Assembly: GCA_034409055.1 (NCBI GenBank)
Contig: DAOUMU010000453.1
Location: 1-11,276, forward strand
Length of the DNA: 11,276 nt
Source of the DNA: DAOUMU01 sp034409055
GTDB taxonomy: Bacteria > Chloroflexota > Anaerolineae > 4572-78 > J111
Reading direction: 5' to 3'
Shown: piece by piece, positions 1 to 6,512 of the stretch
How positions within the stretch are numbered: position 1 is the first letter of the stretch
How the letters are laid out: every line of letters begins with the position of its first letter
Notes under the pieces: generated by a model
Told to the model about the DNA's origin: nothing
What the model saw: the letters and a program-made list of their open reading frames with translations, nothing else
The model's database searches: none
Made by a program: the position numbers and the translations under genes

Positions 1-5
1 AACGT

Positions 6-123
6 GGAGCGCGTATCGAAGGGTGCGGGGTTGCCCAGACTCGTCGCAAAACCCGCACCCTTCGATACGACTTCCGCTACGCTCCAGTCTACTCAGGATG
101 CTAGATTCGGTTGGCCTGAGTAG
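6..123. repeat. Palindromic two-box intergenic repeat (REP-like), left copy
   Basis: An 18-bp perfect inverted repeat (arms 12-29 and 52-69, CGTATCGAAGGGTGCGGG and its complement) encloses a 22-nt loop. Outside it, GGAGCG (6-11) can pair with CGCTCC (80-85). A second perfect 9-bp inverted repeat follows (CTACTCAGG 89-97, CCTGAGTAG 115-123). The box CTTCGATACG (60-69) followed by CTCAGGATGC (92-101) recurs at 7836-7920, so this looks like a dispersed element and not only a hairpin. It lies upstream of the rel gene. No T-tract follows the large stem, so it is not a typical intrinsic terminator. A role in transcript ends, or a non-autonomous mobile repeat, is inference. Confidence 0.75.
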
Positions 124-147
124 TTACAAAAATTTCAAAAGGTGACC

Positions 148-192
148 TAATTGCCCAGGTTGAAAAATTTGAGAGATAATTGCCCATGGTTG
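148..192 (+). repeat. Imperfect direct repeat across the rel start codon
   Basis: TAATTGCCCAGGTTG (148-162) recurs as TAATTGCCCATGGTTG (177-192). The copies differ by a single inserted T, which creates the ATG at 186. A weak promoter-like pair, TTGCCC (151-156) and GATAAT (175-180) with an 18-bp spacer, overlaps both copies. If used, it would start transcription close to the ATG. The repeat is seen directly; the promoter reading is speculative. Confidence 0.4.
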
Positions 193-2417
193 TTGTGAAA
201 GATGAGCTTTCCCAGGTGGTTAGCCAAGAGGTTCCAATCTATGAAAGTTGGCTAAAATCAATTAAAGCAGGCCGGTCAAAGTCGGAAATAGATTTTATCC
301 GCCGTGCCTGTGAGGTGGCTCAACGAGCCCACCAGGGACAAACTCGAGCCTCCGGCGAACCATTTTTCCAACACTCCCTGGCTGTGGCCAACATATTGGC
401 TGATTTGCGGTTGGATTATGAAACCCTGGCGGCTGCCATTTTGCATGATGTGCTTGAGGATACAGACGTAACCTTGGAGGAAATAGAGGCAGCGTTTGGT
501 ACGACCGTGGCTAAACTGGTTGACGGTGTGACCAAGATGGGCCAGATTCAGGAATTTCGGGGGCAAACTGAAAAGAGTAAAAAAGAACGGGCTCGCGCCG
601 AAAGTTTACGCAAGATGTTACTGGCCATGGTCGATGATGTACGCGTGGTGCTGATCAAGCTGGCCGACCGCACCCACAATATGCGCACCCTGGCTCCTTT
701 AAGGGAGAATAAGCGCAGGCGTATTGCCAAAGAAACGCTGGATATTTTCGCCCCGTTGGCTAATCGTCTGGGTATCTGGCAAATTAAATGGGAACTGGAA
801 GACCTGTCCTTTAAATACCTGGAGCCGGAACTTTATAAAGAAATTGCCCGGCTGGTTGACGAACGTCGCATCAACCGCGAGCGATACATTTCAAGATTTG
901 TTGATAAATTGAAAAAGGAATTACAGCAGCGAGGCATTGAGGCGGAGGTGACAGGCCGTCCCAAGCACATGTATAGCATCTGGCGGAAGATGAAACGGAA
1001 GGGCGTAGGTTTTGACCAAATCCACGATATTCGAGCCGTGCGGGTGTTGGTCAATGAAATAGAGGATTGTTATGCTACCCTGGGCATTGTGCATACCCTG
1101 TGGCGGCCTATTCCCGGTGAATTTGATGATTATATTGCCACGCCCAAAGATAACCTCTACCGCTCCCTGCATACTGCTGTCGTTGGACCGGAGGGGAAAA
1201 ACATCGAAGTCCAAATTCGCACTTACGACATGCACCAGGATGCCGAATTGGGAGTGGCCGCTCATTGGCGGTACAAAGAAAGCTCCAAGTTTGATGTCAA
1301 CTTTGATAAAAAAATAGCCTGGCTGCGTCAATTGATGGAGTGGAAAGAAGACGTGGTCGATGCCAGCGAATTTATCGACCAGGTTAAGGCCGAAGTTTTT
1401 CAGGATCGAGTCCACGTACTCACCCCCAAAGGAGATGCTATTGATTTGCCGGTCGGGGCCACACCCATTGATTTTGCCTACTATATCCATACTGAGGTAG
1501 GCCATCGTTGCCGGGGGGCTAAAGTCAATGGTAGAATTGTGCCCCTCAATTACCAGTTAAACAATGGAGAGCAGATAGAAATTTTAACGGCCAAGCGAGG
1601 CGGTCCCAGCCGGGATTGGTTGAACGTTCACCTGGGCTATTTAAAGACTTCGCGAGCCAGGGCTAAAGTTCGGTATTGGTTTAAACACCAAAATTATGAG
1701 GAAAACGTTTCTCAAGGGCGGGCCATTCTCGACCGAGAATTGCATCGCCTGGGTATTTCAGAAATCAACTATGAAAAGCTGGCCCGCAAATTCAACTTTA
1801 ACAAAGTTGACGATTTTTTGGCTGCCATTGGCCGGAGCGATATTAATACCCACCAAATTGTCAGCTTTATCAAGGATGCCGTTGAGTCTGCCCAGCCTGG
1901 CCAGGCAGATGAGGAGGATTTGCCTCCGCCCCGTTCCACCACCACTGCCACCACCACGCCCGGCGATGTGCAAATTCAGGGGGTGGGCAACCTGCTGACC
2001 AATCTGGCCCAATGTTGCCGGCCCGTGCCGGGCGACGACAACATTATTGGCTACATTACCCGTGGCCGTGGCGTAACCATCCACCGTAAGGATTGCCCCA
2101 ATGTGCTGCACCTGACCGAACACGCCCCAGAGCGGTTGATAGAAGTCGATTGGGATACGGAAGGTGAGGTGACCTACCCCGTTGACGTGCAAATTGAGGC
2201 ATTTGATCGCCCTGGTCTCCTGCGCGACATCACGGCCGTGGTGGCTAATGAAAAAATTAATATGAGTGCGGTTAATGTGATGACCAAGAAAAAGGAACAC
2301 AAAGCCAAGGTATTGGCCACGCTTGAAATTGCTGACATTGACCAGCTCAGCCGGATATTGACCATTATTGAACGGTTACCCAATGTGGTGGAGGTCCGGC
2401 GGCGCAGAAGTAGATAA
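186..2417 (+). CDS. relA: Bifunctional (p)ppGpp synthetase/hydrolase (RelA/SpoT family)
   Basis: Makes and degrades the stringent-response alarmone (p)ppGpp in the cytoplasm. The protein has 743 aa from ATG 186, normal for long RSH enzymes. An in-frame TTG at 180 would add two residues; ATG is preferred because GAGAG at 171-175 sits 10 nt before it. Order of domains (ATG numbering): HD hydrolase about 39-190, with R54, H63, H87-D88, E91-D92 (HDVLEDT) and N165 all present, so hydrolysis should be intact. The synthetase follows at about 238-365, with GRPKHMYSIWRKM, D281 and E341 in EVQIRT. TGS spans about 407-478. A Pro/Thr-rich linker spans about 579-593. A Cys/His zinc-binding-like region has C610-C611, H633 and C637. 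The C-terminal ACT domain covers about 664-739. The synthetase carries EFDD (312-315), the EXDD type of proteobacterial RelA, not the RXKD of most bifunctional Rel proteins. It converges on the Dph6-like gene with 18 bp between stops. Family certain; the relA name is generic. Confidence 0.96.
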   Translation: MVVVKDELSQVVSQEVPIYESWLKSIKAGRSKSEIDFIRRACEVAQRAHQGQTRASGEPFFQHSLAVANILADLRLDYETLAAAILHDVLEDTDVTLEEIEAAFGTTVAKLVDGVTKMGQIQEFRGQTEKSKKERARAESLRKMLLAMVDDVRVVLIKLADRTHNMRTLAPLRENKRRRIAKETLDIFAPLANRLGIWQIKWELEDLSFKYLEPELYKEIARLVDERRINRERYISRFVDKLKKELQQRGIEAEVTGRPKHMYSIWRKMKRKGVGFDQIHDIRAVRVLVNEIEDCYATLGIVHTLWRPIPGEFDDYIATPKDNLYRSLHTAVVGPEGKNIEVQIRTYDMHQDAELGVAAHWRYKESSKFDVNFDKKIAWLRQLMEWKEDVVDASEFIDQVKAEVFQDRVHVLTPKGDAIDLPVGATPIDFAYYIHTEVGHRCRGAKVNGRIVPLNYQLNNGEQIEILTAKRGGPSRDWLNVHLGYLKTSRARAKVRYWFKHQNYEENVSQGRAILDRELHRLGISEINYEKLARKFNFNKVDDFLAAIGRSDINTHQIVSFIKDAVESAQPGQADEEDLPPPRSTTTATTTPGDVQIQGVGNLLTNLAQCCRPVPGDDNIIGYITRGRGVTIHRKDCPNVLHLTEHAPERLIEVDWDTEGEVTYPVDVQIEAFDRPGLLRDITAVVANEKINMSAVNVMTKKKEHKAKVLATLEIADIDQLSRILTIIERLPNVVEVRRRRSR

Positions 2418-2435
2418 GCATATTTTGCTCCTTCC

Positions 2436-3110
2436 TCAGTCTCTTTGCTTTGGTATTAAATCGCAGTAGTAAAAGCGGTTTTCTCTTAGAACAATTTCAC
2501 CGACTGTATACCTTATTGGTTGCCGAAAAATCGGCCCATCGTATACAAAGGAGTGGTATTCACCATTTTCTCCGCAAGGGTCAACCGGAGCAGGTAGGGC
2601 CGATAAAAATTGCTCATCAATCAGCCGGCCCACAAATCTTCTGCCCAGCGCCTTTGTGTCCACGCAAGTGGTTACGGCTTTGAAGCCCAAGCTGACCAGT
2701 GAATGTACCAGTTCGGTGGTATCTTTTTGCCACAAAGGGAAAATCGCTTTCAGGCCAATCTGGGCCAAATTATCTTCCCGGTATCTTCTCAAATCTTCAA
2801 GAAAGATGTCTCCGAAAACAACCGCAGTCACCCCCTGGTCTTGATATTTGGTCAGAACTTGCCGCATTTTCGATTCATATGCTTCGTTACTAATATTTTT
2901 CCCAAGGCGTACTTTTTCGAGAGGAAATCCCAAAGCGTTTGCCTGTTGTTCCAGCAAAACTTGTCGAAGGCCATGCATACTGACCCGGTCAAACTCTTCC
3001 GTGACCGTTGTCAGCAAAGCCGATATTTTGTATTGTTTACTTTGCAGAATTTCATACAGGGCCAGGGCGCTGTCTTTACCGCTACTCCACGAAAAAAGTA
3101 TCTTTTCCAT
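2436..3110 (-). CDS. Dph6-like ATP pyrophosphatase (diphthine-ammonia ligase family)
   Basis: A 224-aa ATP-binding protein of the adenine nucleotide alpha-hydrolase fold. It shows the PP-loop SSGKDS (9-14) near the N-terminus, FGDI (99-102), and the C-terminal family motif DPCGENGEYHSFVYDGPIF (177-195). In eukaryotes and archaea Dph6 amidates diphthine on elongation factor 2 with ATP and ammonium. Bacteria are not known to make diphthamide, so that reaction is unlikely here. An ATP-dependent adenylation and amidation of another carboxylate is inferred, with unknown substrate. The start is ATG at 3110; no clear Shine-Dalgarno precedes it (upstream is A+T-rich), which suggests translation coupled to sorC, whose stop is 21 bp upstream on the same strand. 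The pair probably forms an operon and so may share control with the dehydrogenase genes. No missing motif or frameshift seen. Product names in databases may read diphthine--ammonia ligase or PP-loop ATPase. Confidence 0.88.
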   Translation of the reverse strand: MEKILFSWSSGKDSALALYEILQSKQYKISALLTTVTEEFDRVSMHGLRQVLLEQQANALGFPLEKVRLGKNISNEAYESKMRQVLTKYQDQGVTAVVFGDIFLEDLRRYREDNLAQIGLKAIFPLWQKDTTELVHSLVSLGFKAVTTCVDTKALGRRFVGRLIDEQFLSALPAPVDPCGENGEYHSFVYDGPIFRQPIRYTVGEIVLRENRFYYCDLIPKQRD

Positions 3111-3131
3111 AATATAGATTTGATAGCCAGG

Positions 3132-4097
3132 CTAGCCAGAAGATTGATGCAGGGCCAACACTTTTTGGGCGGCCCGGTCGTCGGTAATCAACACGTTCAC
3201 ATAGTGGCCGCGTAGCGCGCCAAGGATGGCCGCTCCTTTTCGGGAACCGCCAGCAATGCCAATCACCCGATCAATTCCGGCCAGGACGTCCAAAGTTATG
3301 CCAACCGTGCGGTGGTTGATGTCAATGTCCAACCATTCTCCGGTCAATGAGTAATGCTGGGCGCAAATGTCGCCGGCAACACCGGCAGCTCGAATACGCT
3401 GCGCTTCGGCCTCGTCCACATAGCCGGACCGTAACAGGCTATACAACTCCGGCTTGGGTGTCCCAATCCCGACTATCATAATACCGGCCTGTTTAGCGCG
3501 AGCGATCGTCTCTCGAATGTGGCGATCCTGCAACAAAGTATCGCGGCTGGCCTCATTTTCTACAATCAACGGCGCGTGCAGATAGCGAGCAGATCCCCCC
3601 AGCCGGTTGCTCAAAAGCTGAGCCAGAATAGGGCCGTCGGTCGGCACGGCTTCTGCCCCGGTGGCGCCAATGACCTGAACCACTTCTATACCCGGTAAGT
3701 TGCGTGGACGCATTGCTCTGATCATCTGATACAAAGCCGTTCCCCAGGAGATGCCAATAATCATCCCGTCATGAAGAAGGTTATCAAGGTATTGGGAGGC
3801 TAAAATGCCAAGCCCCTGTAACATCTCCTCGTATGATTTTTGTGGCCTTAACAGAACGCGGGCTGCTTTGAGGTTAAATATCGAGAGGAGTTCTTGTTCT
3901 AATTGGGGTGAGGTACGCCAGGGATAATGGACGATGATCTCAACGATGCCTCTCTCACGGGCTTCAGTCAGGAAACGAGAAACAGCCGATCTTGACACCC
4001 CCAACTCCTGGGCAATTTCCTGTTGGGATTTGTTTTGGTCATAGTATAGCGAGGCTACCTGGGCCAGGTACAGCGACCGTGCATCGTCAAATTGCAT
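3132..4097 (-). CDS. SorC-family (sugar-binding) transcriptional regulator
   Basis: A 321-aa DNA-binding regulator, usual length for SorC/DeoR-type proteins such as CggR and LsrR. An N-terminal helix-turn-helix lies at about 22-45 (QQEIAQELGVSRSAVSRFL). The rest is the SorC effector-binding domain, with GISWGTALYQ (115-124), IGIGTPKPELYS (209-220) and the closing IAGGSRKGAAILGALRG (281-297) before LITDDRAA. In this family the domain senses phosphorylated sugars or related small metabolites and the protein is often tetrameric. The ATG at 4097 is preceded by AGGG with 8 nt spacing, and upstream codons in frame reach a stop without another start. It is divergent from the E1/E2 operon, and copies of a palindromic operator lie in the shared spacer, so it is the likely regulator of that operon and of itself. 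The ligand cannot be told from sequence. The Dph6-like gene follows it. Confidence 0.95.
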   Translation of the reverse strand: MQFDDARSLYLAQVASLYYDQNKSQQEIAQELGVSRSAVSRFLTEARERGIVEIIVHYPWRTSPQLEQELLSIFNLKAARVLLRPQKSYEEMLQGLGILASQYLDNLLHDGMIIGISWGTALYQMIRAMRPRNLPGIEVVQVIGATGAEAVPTDGPILAQLLSNRLGGSARYLHAPLIVENEASRDTLLQDRHIRETIARAKQAGIMIVGIGTPKPELYSLLRSGYVDEAEAQRIRAAGVAGDICAQHYSLTGEWLDIDINHRTVGITLDVLAGIDRVIGIAGGSRKGAAILGALRGHYVNVLITDDRAAQKVLALHQSSG

Positions 4098-4151
4098 AGG
4101 ATTTTCCCTTGAGGCTTTCCATTCTTAACTTCTTTGTTAATGATGAAGGTT

Positions 4152-4192
4152 AAAAAATAATTGAGGTAGGCCAGGCATCCCCATGCCCGGCC
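4152..4192 (-). promoter_or_regulatory. Hairpin in the sorC mRNA leader, followed by a U run
   Basis: Read on the minus strand, GGCC-G-GGCAT (4192-4183) pairs with ATGCC-T-GGCC (4178-4169) around a GGGG loop. This gives a 10-bp stem with one G-U pair. On the plus strand the same position is an A-C mismatch, so the structure fits RNA of the sorC transcript. A run of six U (4157-4152) follows 11 nt later, further than in a normal intrinsic terminator. It could be a leader structure or a weak attenuator about 70 nt before the start codon. Function is inferred. Confidence 0.4.
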
Positions 4193-4260
4193 ATCTATAC
4201 CGGGTCAGCAACAGCATCCGTACCCATAGAACGCTACTTTAAGTTCAATTTTGTTTGGTT

Positions 4261-4290
4261 AATCGTGAATTATTTTCACATTTGTGAAAT
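4261..4290. promoter_or_regulatory. Operator copy A (sorC-proximal), candidate SorC site
   Basis: Contains the perfect palindrome TTTCACA-TT-TGTGAAA (4274-4289), with an additional GTGAA half-site at 4265-4269. The 30-bp block matches 4415-4444 at 26 positions in the same orientation. It lies just downstream of the predicted sorC transcription start (about 4297 on the minus strand), a position suited to autorepression. It has the inverse half-site order of a CRP site (TCACA before TGTGA), so it is not a CRP box. Binding by the neighbouring SorC protein is inferred from location. Confidence 0.65.
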
Positions 4291-4303
4291 CAAGTACCTT
4301 GTC

Positions 4304-4332
4304 AGTATAGAGCAAATTGGCAATTGTGTCAA
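4304..4332 (-). promoter_or_regulatory. Sigma-70-type promoter for sorC
   Basis: On the minus strand, a consensus TTGACA -35 (4332-4327) is followed after 17 bp by TATACT (4309-4304), five of six matches to the -10 consensus. Transcription would begin near 4297, giving a leader of about 200 nt before the sorC ATG. Operator copy A would lie at about +7 to +36. Spacing and sequence are good; activity is not proven. Confidence 0.55.
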
Positions 4333-4401
4333 TGCTGAAATCTCAAAGTAAACGGAAAAATTGGGAAGTATCCTCAAATCAACCATAACTGTCATATAAA
4401 T

Positions 4402-4430
4402 TTGCTTGAATTACAAATGTGAATTATATT
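4402..4430 (+). promoter_or_regulatory. Likely promoter of the E1/E2 dehydrogenase operon
   Basis: TTGCTT (4402-4407) and TATATT (4425-4430) are spaced by 17 bp. The -10 matches five of six consensus bases but the -35 only three. The -10 lies inside operator copy B, so a bound regulator would block RNA polymerase. The predicted start is near 4437, about 40 nt before the E1-alpha ATG. The weak -35 makes this less sure than the sorC promoter. Confidence 0.4.
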
Positions 4431-4444
4431 CACATTTGTGAAAG
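4411..4444. promoter_or_regulatory. Operator copy B (dehydrogenase-proximal), candidate SorC site
   Basis: Contains TTCACA-TT-TGTGAA (4429-4442), identical in core to copy A. It also forms a larger inverted repeat with 11-bp perfect arms, CAAATGTGAAT (4414-4424) and ATTCACATTTG (4428-4438), around TAT. TTACAAATGTGAA (4411-4423) is a one-base-deleted reverse copy of the core. Thus several alternating GTGAA/TTCAC half-sites are packed here, enough for a multimeric regulator. It covers the predicted -10 of the E1/E2 operon. The regulator assignment is inference. Confidence 0.65.
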
Positions 4445-4466
4445 TAAAAACGACAATATATATTCT

Positions 4467-4471
4467 GGAGG
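4467..4471 (+). promoter_or_regulatory. Shine-Dalgarno fixing the E1-alpha start
   Basis: GGAGG is followed by 7 nt and the ATG at 4479. This decides against the upstream in-frame GTG at 4419, which lies inside the operator and would add 20 residues that have no resemblance to the family. Confidence 0.85.
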
Positions 4472-4478
4472 TTTGGGA

Positions 4479-5510
4479 ATGACGATATCCGGTGTCGAAC
4501 TTGAGGTAGATAGTCCAACTGCAACCGCCGACAGTTCAAGCTTGCTTGACGAGTTACCCCGCGAGAAGCTGGCCTGGATGTTGCAGAAAATGTGTGAGAC
4601 GCGCTACTTCGAGGAAAAGGCCGAAGATCTCTATATTCGCGGTTTGGTGCATGGTACAATGCACCTGTCTATCGGGATGGAAGCATCTCCGGTAGGCTCC
4701 ATTGCTGCTTTGCGGCCTGATGATTTAATCATCCACCACCACCGAGGCCACGGCCATACCATCGCTAAAGGGGCTGATATCATCCTGATGATGGCCGAGT
4801 TTCTGGGCAAGGAACCCGGTTTATGTCGAGGGCGTGGTGGTTCAATGCACATCGCTGACATTCCCGGTGGCAACCTGGGAGCGACCGGGGTCGTAGGCAG
4901 TGGCATTCCCACTGCGGTGGGTATTGCCCTCGCGCTTCAGATGCGTCGGTCCGACAAGATTTTGTTATCCTTCTTCGGTGACGGGGCTACCAACCTGGGT
5001 GAGTTTCACGAATCGTTAAACATGGCTTCCGTTTGGAAGCTGCCGGTCGTATTTATTTGCGACAATAACCAGTATGGTATGTCGGCGGCAATACAAAAGG
5101 TGACCAACATTGACCGGCTCTCCATGCGGGCCACTTCATATGGGATTCCGGGCGTAACTGTGGATGGGAATGAGGTGCTGGCCGTCTACCAGGCGGTTCG
5201 AGAAGGCATTGACCGGGCACGAGCCGGTGAAGGCCCCTCTTTAGTGGAGAATGTAACTTATCGCTGGCGGGGTCATTCCAAGAGTGACCGGAACCTATAT
5301 CGCAGCCAGGAAGAGATCAACGAATGGAAGCGACGGTGCCCGATCGTGAGATTCAAGCAAGTTCTAGTTGACACTGAGATTTTTAAGGCCGCGGAGGTCG
5401 AAGCAATCGACCGGCAGGCTAAGGCTACGATTGACAACGCGGCCGAAGCGGCGCTCAAAATGCCTGAGCCATCCCCTGAGAATATGGAAGAGGAGGTGTA
5501 TGCACCATGA
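4479..5510 (+). CDS. 2-oxoacid/acetoin dehydrogenase E1 component, alpha subunit
   Basis: The thiamine-diphosphate-binding half of the E1 that decarboxylates a 2-oxoacid (pyruvate) or cleaves acetoin and passes the acyl group to the lipoyl arm of E2. It has 343 aa, usual for PdhA/AcoA-type alpha subunits. Motifs: HHHRGHGHTIAKG (86-98), the active-site loop RGRGGSMHIAD (117-127), the ThDP/Mg motif from GDGATN (167-172) to DNNQYG (195-200), and YRWRGHSKSD (261-270) with the conserved His. The HGHTIAKG and GGSMHIAD stretches resemble acetoin dehydrogenase AcoA, but pyruvate dehydrogenase alpha subunits share them, so the substrate is open. First gene of a tight operon: its TGA overlaps the E1-beta ATG (ATGA at 5507-5510). 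The upstream spacer holds the candidate SorC operator over its promoter. Residues 1-25 are a Ser/Thr/acid-rich tail that looks poorly ordered. Confidence 0.94.
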   Translation: MTISGVELEVDSPTATADSSSLLDELPREKLAWMLQKMCETRYFEEKAEDLYIRGLVHGTMHLSIGMEASPVGSIAALRPDDLIIHHHRGHGHTIAKGADIILMMAEFLGKEPGLCRGRGGSMHIADIPGGNLGATGVVGSGIPTAVGIALALQMRRSDKILLSFFGDGATNLGEFHESLNMASVWKLPVVFICDNNQYGMSAAIQKVTNIDRLSMRATSYGIPGVTVDGNEVLAVYQAVREGIDRARAGEGPSLVENVTYRWRGHSKSDRNLYRSQEEINEWKRRCPIVRFKQVLVDTEIFKAAEVEAIDRQAKATIDNAAEAALKMPEPSPENMEEEVYAP

Positions 5511-6508
5511 ACCAGAACGGCAATCGTGAGCTGACTTATCTGGAGGCCGTGCGGGAGGCCCTGCTGCTGGAGATGCGGCAGGACCCGGAGGTCTTCCTCA
5601 TCGGCGAAGACCTGGGGGTGTACGGCGGCGCTTTTGGTGTCACCCGGGGAATGTTAGAGGAGTTTGGTCCCGAACGAATCCGGGACACGCCTATCTCTGA
5701 GGCGGCCATTGCCGGGGCGGCCACCGGGGCGGCTTTGATGGGTATGCGCCCGGTGATGGAAATCATGTTTATGGATTTTCTGACCATCTCGATGAACCAG
5801 TTGGTCAACCAGGCGGCCAAGATCCGGTTTATGTTTGGGGGTAAGGCCAGCATTCCGATGGTGGTCCGGGCCCCGGCCGGCTCTGGAACCGGCGCGGCGG
5901 CCCAACATTCCCAAAGCTTGGAGGCCTGGTTCATCCATACGCCGGGGATCAAGGTCGTGGCTCCAGCTACCGCCTACGATGTCAAAGGCTTACTCATCTC
6001 GGCCATTCGGGACAACAATCCGATTCTTTTTATGGAACATAAGTTACTCTACCGGACCAGGGGACCGGTAGATGAGGAACTGTACAGCATTCCTCTGGGC
6101 AAGGCTGAGGTGAAGCGAGAGGGAGGTGACTTGACCATCATCGCCTACTCGATTATGGTGCCCCGCGCCCTGGAAGCTGCCGCAGAACTGGCTAAAGAAG
6201 GGATTGAGGTTGAGGTGGTTGACCCGCGCACGCTCAAACCGCTGGACACGGAGACCATCGTCCGGTCGGTTTCCAAAACCGGCCGGGCCTTGATTGTGCA
6301 CGAAGCGCCGAAAACGGGCGGTTTTGGGGCCGAATTGGTGGCAGTGATTGCCGATAGTGAGGCTTTTGATTATCTCGACGCGCCCATTCGCCGTCTGGCC
6401 GGACGGGATACTCCGATCCCCTATAACCGGACGTTGGAGCGGGCTACCGTCCCCCAGGTCGAGGATATCGTGGAGACGGCCAGAGAATTGGTGCAGGAAG
6501 GGAGATGA
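5507..6508 (+). CDS. 2-oxoacid/acetoin dehydrogenase E1 component, beta subunit
   Basis: The partner of E1-alpha; together they form the alpha2beta2 thiamine-diphosphate enzyme of the complex. It has 333 aa, typical of PdhB/AcoB. It shows FLIGEDLGVYGGAFGVT (30-46), RDTPISEAAIAGAATGAA (59-76) with the conserved ThDP-activating Glu65, VVRAPAG (119-125), QHSQSLEAWF (133-142) with the conserved His134, VVAPATAYDVKGLL (150-163), and the C-terminal transketolase domain with VVDPRTLKPLD (237-247) and HEAPKTGGFGAE (265-276). AGGAGGT at 5491-5497 lies 9 nt before the ATG, inside the end of the alpha gene, and the four-base stop/start overlap implies translational coupling. No internal damage seen. The substrate (pyruvate, acetoin or branched-chain oxoacid) is not settled by these motifs. 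Confidence 0.95.
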   Translation: MNQNGNRELTYLEAVREALLLEMRQDPEVFLIGEDLGVYGGAFGVTRGMLEEFGPERIRDTPISEAAIAGAATGAALMGMRPVMEIMFMDFLTISMNQLVNQAAKIRFMFGGKASIPMVVRAPAGSGTGAAAQHSQSLEAWFIHTPGIKVVAPATAYDVKGLLISAIRDNNPILFMEHKLLYRTRGPVDEELYSIPLGKAEVKREGGDLTIIAYSIMVPRALEAAAELAKEGIEVEVVDPRTLKPLDTETIVRSVSKTGRALIVHEAPKTGGFGAELVAVIADSEAFDYLDAPIRRLAGRDTPIPYNRTLERATVPQVEDIVETARELVQEGR

Positions 6509-6512
6509 GCAG

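Noticed and set aside
6..123. CRISPR array or insertion-sequence end
   Set aside because: The repeats are palindromic pairs without regular spacers, and no transposase frame or target duplication is visible.
921..1505. 194-aa minus-strand open frame within rel
   Set aside because: Antisense shadow of the conserved synthetase region, with no recognisable domain or start signals; the plus-strand protein is clearly the real gene.
2417..2436. Intrinsic terminator between rel and the Dph6-like gene
   Set aside because: Only a 4-bp AGCA/TGCT match is present; too weak to call.
4274..4289. CRP/FNR binding site
   Set aside because: Half-sites are in inverse order (TCACA then TGTGA) with a 2-bp gap, unlike the CRP order TGTGA-N6-TCACA.
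4419..4478. N-terminal extension of E1-alpha from GTG 4419
   Set aside because: It lies inside the operator and predicted promoter, encodes non-family residues, and the ATG at 4479 has GGAGG 7 nt upstream.
6348..6512. N-terminal extension of E2 into the E1-beta gene
   Set aside because: The 55 residues are an out-of-frame reading of E1-beta; the lipoyl domain starts right at ATG 6513 with its own ribosome-binding site.
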